From Nitzschia sp. DOCU1 (lineage: Eukaryota; Bacillariophyta; Bacillariophyceae; Bacillariales; Bacillariaceae), in the NCBI GenBank assembly GCA_951394045.1, contig OX596001.1:1178001-1242000 (forward strand): a stretch of DNA of 64,000 bases, given 5' to 3'. Within the stretch, counting starts at the first letter, position 1. Every line of letters starts with the position of its first letter. The position numbers and the translations under genes are program-made. The notes below the pieces were generated by a model. That model made no database searches. It was not told where the DNA came from and saw nothing but the letters and a program-made list of their open reading frames with translations. Positions 19,701 through 31,700 of the stretch are shown piece by piece.

Positions 19701-22700
19701 CGCGGGGGATCGAGCGCACATCGCCAGGCCTGTCGAACAAGTCTTCGTCCTCAGGCACGCCTGGGACTTTCTGGTTTGGCAAACGATCCCAAGACATTTC
19801 CGGGCTATCTTCTGGCTTGGGTTGACCATCTCGAGGGATAGAGCGCACGTCCCCTGGCCTGTCGAACAAATCAGACTCGTCAGGGGCTCCTGGTGCTCTC
19901 GAGCCAGGGAAGCGATCCCACGTTGTCTCCGGGAAGTCTTCATCCTTGGGCTTGCCATCGCGGGGGATCGATCGGATGTCGCCCGGACGATCGAAGACCT
20001 CGAGTGGTTCTTCACCTGGGCTGACAGGCAAAGATCGATTCCAGCTCGTCTCGGGCTCGATCTCCTCGGGGGTGCGTTCACGTGGAATGGAATTCAAGGC
20101 GCCAGGGCGCTCAAACGGGGTATCTTCGTCATCAGGAACGCCAGGGATCTTGTCTTCAGGGCTTCGTTCCCAAGCCATTTCAGGGTATTCATCGCTCTTG
20201 GGTGTACCGTCACGAGGGATGGATCGCACATCACCCGGACGGTCGAACAACGAATCGTCTTTGTCGCCAGGGCCACGAGGCTTATTGGGGGCACGGTCCC
20301 ATTCGGTTGGAGTGTCATCTGGGAACTCTTCTGGTTGGCCTGATCGCGGGTTGACAGGAAGCATTCCTGGGCGATCAAAGGGAGTTTCGAAATCGGGCAC
20401 CCCCGGCATGTCACTTGAGGGGTAGCGCTTCCATTGTAGGTCCGGGGAGTCCTCGTCCTTCGGCTTGCCATCACGGGGGATCGATCGGATATCTCCTGGA
20501 CGATCGAATACGTCCTGATCGTCTTGTTCAGGAGCAGGCTTGAACATCGATCGGGCCCAGTTCAGGTCGTCTTCAGGGATATCCTCGTCTGGGTGAGTTC
20601 TGGGGTGAGAATCAAGCTGTCCTGGACGATCAAAGGGAGTTTCCTCGTCGGGCACACCGGGAACCTTGTCGGACGGGAGGCGTCCCCAGTTCAGCTCGTC
20701 GTTGGGGCTGTCACTCTTAGGTGCGTCGCGTGGCACAGCATTCAGTTGTCCAGGTCGGTCAAATGGAGTTTCCTCGTCATCAACTCCTGGGATATGGTCA
20801 GGTTTAGCTCTCTTCCATTCGTACTCGGGCGTGTCCATGAACTTTGGCTTTCCATCACGAGGAATCGAGCGGACATCTCCAGGTCGGTCGAAAGTTTCGG
20901 AGCTATCAACATCCGTCGGTCGGTCGCCCCCGGGAAGGCGTGTCCAAGCATCGGGTGAATCGCCTTCCATGTCATCTGGCTGCTGAGGGCGAGGAATGGA
21001 ATTGAGCTGTCCGGGTTTGTCAAACGGAATATCTTCGTCAGGGACGCCCGGAACCTTCTGGTTCGGTTGACGGTTCCATTCCGTCTCAGGGACGTCATGA
21101 TCCTTGGGCTTTCCGTCCCTGGGGATGGAGCGGACATCTCCGGGCCGATCGAACGTCTCATCGGTGTCAACATCGTCCGGTTGTTCGCCTCCAGGAAGAC
21201 GGGTCCAACCATCGGGAGAATCGCTGTCCACGTCATCCGGCTGCTGAGGACGAGGGATGGAGTTCAGCTGGCCGGGTTTCTCGAACGGAATTTCCTCGTC
21301 GGGGACTCCGGGGACCTTCTGGTTGGGTTGACGATTCCACTCCTCCTCTGGGTGATCTTGGTCCTTGGGCTTTCCGTCCCTGGGGATCGATCGGACATCA
21401 CCTGGGCGATCAAACGGGGAATCGGAATCCAAGTCCTCCGGGCGCTTTCCTCCAGGGAAGCGGCTCCAGTTATCAGGGGAATCGCCATCAAAGTCACCTG
21501 GCTGCTGAGGTCGAGGGATCGAGCTGAGCTGTCCGGGCTTGTCGAAGGGAGTTTCTTCATCAGGAACACCAGGGAACCTGTCGTTGGGCAAGCGTGTCCA
21601 CTCGCTTTCCGGAGTCTCAAGTTCTTGAGGACGGCCGTCACGAGGGATGGATCGAACATCACCTGGACGATCGAAGGTTCCATCCACGTCATCAGGTCCG
21701 TAAGGCTTGTCTCCTGGGAGTCGGGCCCAGTCGTCCGGAGAATCGCTGTCCATATCTTCCGGTTGGCGAGGGCGAGGGATGGCATTCAATTGTCCAGGTT
21801 TGTCAAAAGGAGTTTCCTCGTCCGGGACGCCGGGGACCTTCTCGTTAGGAAGTCTGTTCCATTCTTCTTCTGGAACATCTTCGGCTGGAGGCTTGCCATC
21901 ACGAGGAATAGATCGAACATCGCCAGGTCTATCAAATGTGCCGTCGACATCATCTGGTCCCTCGGGTTTCTCGCCTGGAAGTCTGGCCCATTCGTCTGGA
22001 GAATCACCTTCCATGTCATCTGGTTGGCGGGGACGAGGGATTGCATTGAGCTGACCTGGTTTATCGAAGGGGGTATCTTCGTCAGGAACTCCGGGAACCT
22101 TCTGGTGAGGAAGACGATTCCATTCCTCCTCTGGGGAGTCCTGGTCCTTTGGCTTTCCATCACGGGGAATGGAGCGAACATCTCCAGGTCGGTCAAACGT
22201 CTCGTCAGAGTCAGCGTCCCCTGGTTTCGTTCCACCAGGGAAACGAGACCATTCATCCGGAGAGTCTCCTTCGAAATCTCCTGGTTGACGGGATTTCGGA
22301 ACAGAACTCGATTGTCCTGGTCGATTGAACGGCGTTTCCTCGTCGGGAACACCAGGGATTCTTTCTGTCGGGTAGCGGCTCCAATCGGACTGGGGTTCCT
22401 CTGGATTGACGGGTTTGCGGTCGCGAGGAATCGACTTAACGTCCCCGGGTCGAACGAAGGGCGTGTCTTGATCCGCAAGCGTTGACGGGGTGGTAGGCAA
22501 GCGTGACCATCCCATGTCGTCGTCCATTGGGCTGTCAACATCATCCCGATCCTTGGGTTCCACTGGAATCTGACCAGGTTTCTCGAAAGGAGGATTGTCA
22601 TCCACAACATCAATGCCGTTGTTCCTCATCCAAGTAAGAACATTTTCGATGTCCTTAGCACGGTCCTCAGGGGTCTGGCCATCCTTGCGCGGCAGCATCT

Positions 22701-25700
22701 GATCAATAGTCTTGAAAGGTACGACGGAAGGTTCGTCATCGTCATCAACGGGTTTAGTTGGCTTCTTGCGAAGCCAATCAATGATGTCATCAAGCTCACT
22801 AGCCTTCGGGCGCCGGTCGATGGGGATGCTCTGCAACTTGTTGAACTTGGGAGTATCATCGAACTTGGGCTCGTCCACTCCTCGGTTGCGCACCCACGTC
22901 AAGGCGTTGTCGATGTCCTTGGCACGATCCTCTGGGGTCTGGCCGGGCTTCTTGGGCAAAAGCTGATCGATGCGCTTGAACGGCTCGGTATCCGGAGAAT
23001 CGTGTTCCTTGGGGTTGCGGACCCAGTTGGTGATATCCTCAAGATCCTTAGCCTTCTGCTCAGGAGTTCGGCTGTCGGGCATAGGGATGTTCTTGGCCGT
23101 CTTGAATGGCTCATCGGGTCCGAACTCAGGCTCGTCGACTCCACGGTTGCGCAACCAGGTCAAAGTGTTATCAATGTCGTTGGCGCGGTCCTCGGGAGAC
23201 TGACCGGGCTTGCGGGGCAACAGCTGGTCGATACGCTTGAAGGGCTCGGTCTTTGGAGTTTCCTTCTCCTTCGGGTTGCGAGCCCAGTTGAGAATATCCT
23301 CAACGTCCTTAGCCTTCTGCTCGGGCGTTCGGTGATCGATGGGGATGCTCTGCAACTTGTTGAACTTGGGAGTATCATCGAACTTGGGCTCGTCCACTCC
23401 TCGGTTGCGCACCCACGTCAAGGCGTTGTCGATGTCCTTGGCACGATCCTCTGGGGTCTGGCCGGGCTTCTTGGGCAAAAGCTGATCGATGCGCTTGAAC
23501 GGCTCGGTATCCGGAGAATCGTGTTCCTTGGGGTTGCGGACCCAGTTGGTGATATCCTCAATATCCTTCTCCTTCTGTTGCGGAGTTCGGCTGTCGGGCA
23601 TAGGGATGTTCTTGGCCGTCTTGAATGGCTCATCGGGTCCGAACTCAGGCTCGTCGACTCCACGGTTGCGCAACCAGGTCAAAGTGTTATCAATGTCGTT
23701 GGCGCGGTCCTCGGGAGACTGACCGGGCTTGCGGGGCAACAGCTGGTCGATACGCTTGAAGGGCTCGGTCTTTGGAGTTTCCTTCTCCTTCGGGTTGCGA
23801 GCCCAGTTGAGAATATCCTCAACGTCCTTAGCCTTCTGCTCGGGCGTTCGGTGATCGATGGGGATGCTCTGCAACTTGTTGAACTTGGGAGTATCATCGA
23901 ACTTGGGCTCGTCCACTCCTCGGTTGCGCACCCACGTCAAGGCGTTGTCGATGTCCTTGGCACGATCCTCTGGGGTCTGGCCGGGCTTCTTGGGCAAAAG
24001 CTGATCGATGCGCTTGAACGGTTCAGCATCGGGGGAATCGTGTTCCTTGGGGTTGCGGACCCAGTTGGCGATATCCTCAATATCCTTAGCCTTCTGCTCA
24101 GGAGTTCGGCTGTCGGGCATAGGGATGTTCTTGGCCGTCTTGAATGGCTCATCGGGTCCGAACTCAGGCTCGTCGACTCCACGGTTGCGCAACCAGGTCA
24201 AAGTGTTATCAATGTCGTTGGCGCGGTCCTCGGGAGACTGACCGGGCTTGCGGGGCAACAGCTGGTCGATACGCTTGAAGGGCTCGGTCTCTGGAGTTTC
24301 CTTCTCCTTCGGGTTACGGGCCCAGTTGAGAATATCCTCAACGTCCTCAGCCTTCTGCTCGGGTGTTCGGCGGTCCATGGGGACGCTCTCCAACTTCTTG
24401 AACTTGGGAGTATCATCGAACTTGGGCTCGTCCACTCCTCGGTTGCGCACCCACGTCAAAGCGTTGTCGATGTCCTTGGCACGATCCTCCGGGGTCTGGC
24501 CGGGCTTCTTGGGCAAAAGCTGATCGATGCGCTTGAACGGCTCGGTTTCCGGGGAATCGTGTTCCTTGGGGTTGCGGACCCAGTTGGTGATATCCTCAAT
24601 ATCCTTCTCCTTCTGTTGCGGAGTTCGGCTGTCGGGCATAGGGATGTTCTTGGCCGTCTTGAATGGCTCATCGGGTCCGAACTCAGGCTCGTCGACTCCA
24701 CGGTTACGCAACCAGGTCAAAGTGTTATCAATGTCGTTGGCGCGGTCCTCGGGAGATTGACCGGGCTTGCGGGGCAACAGCTGGTCGATACGCTTGAAGG
24801 GCTCGGTCTCTGGAGTTTCCTTCTCCTTCGGGTTACGGGCCCAGTTGAGAATATCCTCAACGTCCTTAGCCTTCTGCTCGGGCGTTCGGCGGTCCATGGG
24901 GACGCTCTCCAACTTCTTGAACTTGGGAGTATCATCGAACTTGGGCTCGTCCACTCCTCGGTTGCGCACCCACGTCAAAGCGTTGTCGATGTCCTTGGCA
25001 CGATCCTCCGGGGTCTGACCGGGCTTCTTGGGCAAAAGCTGATCGATGCGCTTGAACGGCTCGGTTTCCGGGGAATCGTGTTCCTTGGGGTTGCGGACCC
25101 AGTTGGAGATATCCTCAATATCCTTAGCCTTCTGCTCAGGAGTTCGGCTGTCGGGCATAGGGATGTTCTTGGCCGTCTTGAATGGCTCATCGGGTCCGAA
25201 CTCAGGCTCGTCGACTCCACGGTTACGCAACCAGGTCAAAGTGTTATCAATGTCGTTGGCGCGGTCCTCGGGAGATTGACCGGGCTTGCGGGGCAACAGC
25301 TGGTCGATACGCTTGAAGGGCTCGGTCTCTGGAGTTTCCTTCTCCTTCGGGTTACGGGCCCAGTTGAGAATATCCTCAACGTCCTTAGCCTTCTGCTCGG
25401 GCGTTCGGCGGTCCATGGGGACGCTCTCCAACTTCTTGAACTTGGGAGTATCATCGAACTTGGGCTCGTCCACTCCTCGGTTGCGCACCCACGTCAAAGC
25501 GTTGTCGATGTCCTTGGCACGATCCTCTGGGGTCTGGCCGGGCTTCTTGGGCAAAAGCTGATCGATGCGCTTGAACGGCTCGGTTTCCGGGGAATCGTGT
25601 TCCTTGGGGTTGCGGACCCAGTTGGTGATATCCTCAATATCCTTAGCCTTCTGCTCAGGAGTTCGGCTGTCGGGCATAGGGATGTTCTTGGCCGTCTTGA

Positions 25701-28700
25701 ATGGCTCATCGGGTCCGAACTCAGGCTCGTCGACTCCACGGTTACGCAACCAGGTCAAAGTGTTATCAATGTCGTTGGCGCGGTCCTCGGGAGATTGACC
25801 GGGCTTGCGGGGCAACAGCTGGTCGATACGCTTGAAGGGCTCGGTCTCTGGAGTTTCCTTCTCCTTCGGGTTACGGGCCCAGTTGAGAATATCCTCAACG
25901 TCCTTAGCCTTCTGCTCGGGCGTTCGGCGGTCCATGGGGACGCTCTCCAACTTCTTGAACTTGGGAGTATCATCGAACTTGGGCTCGTCCACTCCTCGGT
26001 TGCGCACCCACGTCAAAGCGTTGTCGATGTCCTTGGCACGATCCTCTGGGGTCTGGCCGGGCTTCTTGGGCAAAAGCTGATCGATGCGCTTGAACGGCTC
26101 GGTTTCCGGGGAATCGTGTTCCTTGGGGTTGCGGACCCAGTTGGTGATATCCTCAATATCCTTAGCCTTCTGCTCAGGAGTTCGGCTGTCGGGCATAGGG
26201 ATGTTCTTGGCCGTCTTGAATGGCTCATCGGGTCCGAACTCAGGCTCGTCGACTCCACGGTTACGCAACCAGGTCAAAGTGTTATCAATGTCGTTGGCGC
26301 GGTCCTCGGGAGATTGACCGGGCTTGCGGGGCAACAGCTGGTCGATACGCTTGAAGGGCTCGGTCTCTGGAGTTTCCTTCTCCTTCGGGTTACGGGCCCA
26401 GTTGAGAATATCCTCAACGTCCTTAGCCTTCTGCTCGGGCGTTCGGCGGTCCATGGGGACGCTCTCCAACTTCTTGAACTTGGGAGTATCATCGAACTTG
26501 GGCTCGTCCACTCCTCGGTTGCGCACCCACGTCAAAGCGTTGTCGATGTCCTTGGCACGATCCTCCGGGGTCTGACCGGGCTTCTTGGGCAAAAGCTGAT
26601 CGATGCGCTTGAACGGCTCGGTTTCCGGGGAATCGTGTTCCTTGGGGTTGCGGACCCAGTTGGAGATATCCTCAATATCCTTAGCCTTCTGCTCAGGAGT
26701 TCGGCTGTCGGGCATAGGGATGTTCTTGGCCGTCTTGAATGGCTCATCGGGTCCGAACTCAGGCTCGTCGACTCCACGGTTACGCAACCAGGTCAAAGTG
26801 TTATCAATGTCGTTGGCGCGGTCCTCGGGAGATTGACCGGGCTTGCGGGGCAACAGCTGGTCGATACGCTTGAAGGGCTCGGTCTCTGGAGTTTCCTTCT
26901 CCTTCGGGTTACGGGCCCAGTTGAGAATATCCTCAACGTCCTTAGCCTTCTGCTCGGGCGTTCGGCGGTCCATGGGGACGCTCTCCAACTTCTTGAACTT
27001 GGGAGTATCATCGAACTTGGGCTCGTCCACTCCTCGGTTGCGCACCCACGTCAAAGCGTTGTCGATGTCCTTGGCACGATCCTCTGGGGTCTGGCCGGGC
27101 TTCTTGGGCAAAAGCTGATCGATGCGCTTGAACGGCTCGGTTTCCGGGGAATCGTGTTCCTTGGGGTTGCGGACCCAGTTGGTGATATCCTCAATATCCT
27201 TAGCCTTCTGCTCAGGAGTTCGGCTGTCGGGCATAGGGATGTTCTTGGCCGTCTTGAATGGCTCATCGGGTCCGAACTCAGGCTCGTCGACTCCACGGTT
27301 ACGCAACCAGGTCAAAGTGTTATCAATGTCGTTGGCGCGGTCCTCGGGAGATTGACCGGGCTTGCGGGGCAACAGCTGGTCGATACGCTTGAAGGGCTCG
27401 GTCTCTGGAGTTTCCTTCTCCTTCGGGTTACGGGCCCAGTTGAGAATATCCTCAACGTCCTTAGCCTTCTGCTCGGGCGTTCGGCGGTCCATGGGGACGC
27501 TCTCCAACTTCTTGAACTTGGGAGTATCATCGAACTTGGGCTCGTCCACTCCTCGGTTGCGCACCCACGTCAAAGCGTTGTCGATGTCCTTGGCACGATC
27601 CTCCGGGGTCTGACCGGGCTTCTTGGGCAAAAGCTGATCGATGCGCTTGAACGGTTCAGCATCGGGGGTATCGTGGGCCTTGGGGTTGCGGACCCAGTTG
27701 GTGATATCCTCAATATCCTTGGCCTTCTGCTGAGGAGTTCGACCATCCGGCATCGAAATGCTCGAGACTGGCTTGAACGGTGAATCGGGTCCGAACTCAG
27801 GCTCGTCGACTCCACGGTTGCGCAACCAGGTCAAAGTGTTATCAATGTCGTTGGCGCGGTCCTCGGGGGTCTGTCCAGGCTTCTTGGGAAGGAGCTGGTC
27901 GATACGCTTGAAGGGCTCAGTCTCGGGGGTGTCGTTCACCTTCGGGTTGCGGGCCCAGTTGAGAATATCCTCAACGTCCTTGGCCTTCTGCTCGGGCGTT
28001 CGACGGTCCATGGGGATGCTCTGCAACTTCTTGAAATTGGGGGTATCATCGAACTCGGGCTCGTCAACTCCTCGGTTGCGCACCCACGTCAAAGCGTTGT
28101 CGATGTCCTTGGCACGATCCTCTGGGGTCTGGCCGGGCTTCTTGGGCAAAAGCTGATCGATGCGCTTGAACGGTTCAGCATCGGGAGTATCGTGGGCCTT
28201 GGGGTTGCGGACCCAGTTGGTGATGTCCTCAATATCCTTGGCCTTCTGCTGAGGAGTTCGACCATCCGGCATTGAAATGCTCGAGACTGGCTTGAACGGT
28301 GAATCGGGTCCGAACTCAGGCTCGTCGACTCCACGGTTGCGCAACCAGGTCAAAGTGTTATCAATGTCGTTGGCGCGGTCCTCGGGGGTCTGTCCAGGCT
28401 TCTTGGGAAGGAGCTGGTCGATACGCTTGAAGGGCTCAGTCTCGGGGGTGTCGTTCACCTTCGGGTTGCGGGCCCAGTTGAGAATATCCTCAACGTCCTT
28501 GGCCTTCTGCTCGGGCGTTCGGCGGTCCATGGGGATGCTCTGCAACTTCTTGAAATTGGGGGTATCATCGAACTCGGGCTCGTCAACTCCTCGGTTGCGC
28601 ACCCACGTCAAAGCGTTGTCGATGTCCTTGGCACGATCCTCTGGGGTCTGGCCGGGCTTCTTGGGCAAAAGCTGATCGATGCGCTTGAACGGTTCAGCAT

Positions 28701-31700
28701 CGGGAGTATCGTGGGCCTTGGGGTTGCGGACCCAGTTGGTGATATCCTCAATATCCTTGGCCTTCTGCTGAGGAGTTCGACCATCCGGCATCGAAATGCT
28801 CGAGACTGGCTTGAACGGTGAATCGGGTCCGAACTCAGGCTCGTCGACTCCACGGTTGCGCAACCAGGTCAAAGTGTTATCAATGTCGTTGGCGCGGTCC
28901 TCGGGGGTCTGTCCAGGCTTCTTGGGAAGGAGCTGGTCGATACGCTTGAAGGGCTCAGTCTCGGGGGTGTCGTTCACCTTCGGGTTGCGGGCCCAGTTGA
29001 GAATATCCTCAACGTCCTTGGCCTTCTGCTCGGGCGTTCGGCGGTCCATGGGGATGCTCTGCAACTTCTTGAAATTGGGGGTATCATCGAACTCGGGCTC
29101 GTCAACTCCTCGGTTGCGCACCCACGTCAAAGCGTTGTCGATGTCCTTGGCACGATCCTCTGGGGTCTGGCCGGGCTTCTTGGGCAAAAGCTGATCGATG
29201 CGCTTGAACGGTTCAGCATCGGGAGTATCGTGGGCCTTGGGGTTGCGGACCCAGTTGGTGATATCCTCAATATCCTTGGCCTTCTGCTGAGGAGTTCGAC
29301 CATCCGGCATCGAAATGCTCGAGACTGGCTTGAACGGTGAATCGGGTCCGAACTCAGGCTCGTCGACTCCACGGTTGCGCAACCAGGTCAAAGTGTTATC
29401 AATGTCGTTGGCGCGGTCCTCGGGGGTCTGTCCAGGCTTCTTGGGAAGGAGCTGGTCGATACGCTTGAAGGGCTCAGTCTCGGGGGTGTCGTTCACCTTC
29501 GGGTTGCGGGCCCAGTTGAGAATATCCTCAACGTCCTTGGCCTTCTGCTCGGGCGTTCGGCGGTCCATGGGGATGCTCTGCAACTTCTTGAAATTGGGGG
29601 TATCATCGAACTCAGGTTCATCAACTCCTCGGTTGCGCACCCACGTCAAGGCGTTGTCGATGTCCTTGGCACGATCCTCTGGGGTCTGGCCGGGCTTCTT
29701 GGGCAAAAGCTGATCGATGCGCTTGAACGGTTCAGCATCGGGAGTATCGTGGGCCTTGGGGTTGCGGACCCAGTTGGTGATGTCCTCAATATCCTTGGCC
29801 TTCTGCTGAGGAGTTCGACCATCCGGCATCGAAATGCTCGAGACTGGCTTGAACGGTGAATCGGGTCCGAACTCAGGCTCGTCGACTCCACGGTTGCGCA
29901 ACCAGGTCAAAGTGTTATCAATGTCGTTGGCGCGGTCCTCGGGGGTCTGTCCAGGCTTCTTGGGAAGGAGCTGGTCGATACGCTTGAAGGGCTCAGTCTC
30001 GGGGGTGTCGTTCACCTTCGGGTTGCGGGCCCAGTTGAGAATATCCTCAACGTCCTTGGCCTTCTGCTCGGGCGTTCGGCGGTCCATGGGGATGCTCTGC
30101 AACTTCTTGAAATTGGGGGTATCATCGAACTCGGGCTCGTCAACTCCTCGGTTGCGCACCCACGTCAAAGCGTTGTCGATGTCCTTGGCACGATCCTCTG
30201 GGGTCTGGCCGGGCTTCTTGGGCAAAAGCTGATCGATGCGCTTGAACGGTTCAGCATCGGGAGTATCGTGGGCCTTGGGGTTGCGGACCCAGTTGGTGAT
30301 GTCCTCAATATCCTTGGCCTTCTGCTGAGGAGTTCGACCATCCGGCATCGAAATGCTCGAGACTGGCTTGAACGGTGAATCGGGTCCGAACTCAGGCTCG
30401 TCGACTCCACGGTTGCGCAACCAGGTCAAAGTGTTATCAATGTCGTTGGCGCGGTCCTCGGGGGTCTGTCCAGGCTTCTTGGGAAGGAGCTGGTCGATAC
30501 GCTTGAAGGGCTCAGTCTCGGGGATGTCATTCACCTTCGGGTTGCGGGCCCAGTTGAGGATATCCTCAACATCTCTTGCCTTCTGCTCGGGCGTTCGGCG
30601 GTCGATGGGGATGCTCTTCATCTTATCGAACTTGGGAGTATCGTCGAACTCTGGTCCATCAACTCCTCGGTTGCGCACCCACGTCAAGGCGTTGTCGATG
30701 TCCTTGGCACGATCCTCCGGGGTCTGGCCGGGCTTCTTGGGCAAAAGCTGATCGATGCGCTTGAACGGTTCAGCATCGGGAGTATCGTGGGCCTTGGGGT
30801 TGCGGACCCAGTTGGTGATATCCTCAATATCCTTGGCCTTCTGCTGAGGAGTTCGACCATCCGGCATCGAAATGCTCGAGACTGGCTTGAACGGTGAATC
30901 GGGTCCGAACTCAGGCTCGTCGACTCCACGGTTGCGCAACCAGGTCAAAGTGTTATCAATGTCGTTGGCGCGGTCTTCGGGAGACTGACCGGGCTTGCGG
31001 GGTAGTAGCTGATCGATACGTTTGAATGGTTCAGTCTCGGGGGTGTCGTTCACCTTCGGGTTGCGGGCCCAGTTGAGAATATCCTCAACGTCCTTGGCTT
31101 TCTGCTCGGGCGTTCGGCGGTCGATGGGGATGCTCTGCAACTTGTTAAATTGAGGGGTGTTTTCGAATTCGGGCTGATCAACACCACGGTTACGCAACCA
31201 AGTCAAAGCGCTGTCAATATCTTTGGAACGATCCTCCGGGGTTTGCCCAGGCTTCTTGGGCAAAAGCTGGTCAACACGCTTGAACGCTTCAGTCAGGGGA
31301 GTGTCTTCCACCTTAGGATTGCGGACCCAATTGAGAACCTCTTCAATATCCTTGGCCTTTTGCTCAGGAGTGCGACGGTCGAACGGAATGCTTTGCATCT
31401 TATCGAAACGGGGAGTGTCCTCGAAATCGGGTTGATCCACTCCGCGATTGCGCAACCAAGTTAACGCGCTGTCAATATCGCTGGCGCGTTCTTTGGGAGA
31501 TTGCCCAGGCTTCTTTGGGAGTAATTGGTCAACGCGCTTGAATGCTTCGGTTTCGGGCGTGTCTTTCACATTCGGATTTCGCATCCAGTTAAGGATATCC
31601 TCCATATCCTTGGCTTTTTGCTCCGGTGTTCGGCGGTCGATAGAGATACTTTGCATTTTCTCAAAGGGGACCGTGGGTTCGTCGGTAAGGTCGACTCCAC

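Noticed and set aside
17547..20343. Long plus-strand open frames over the LRR exon and the Pro-rich neck
   Set aside because: They are shadows of the minus-strand coding sequence; composition follows the complementary codon bias and no domain is recognisable.
23002..27783. A 1,593-codon open frame on the plus strand, antisense to the rod array
   Set aside because: Because 519 is divisible by three, an antisense frame without a stop in one unit stays open through all near-identical copies. Its peptide is just the complement of the rod codons and shows no independent features.
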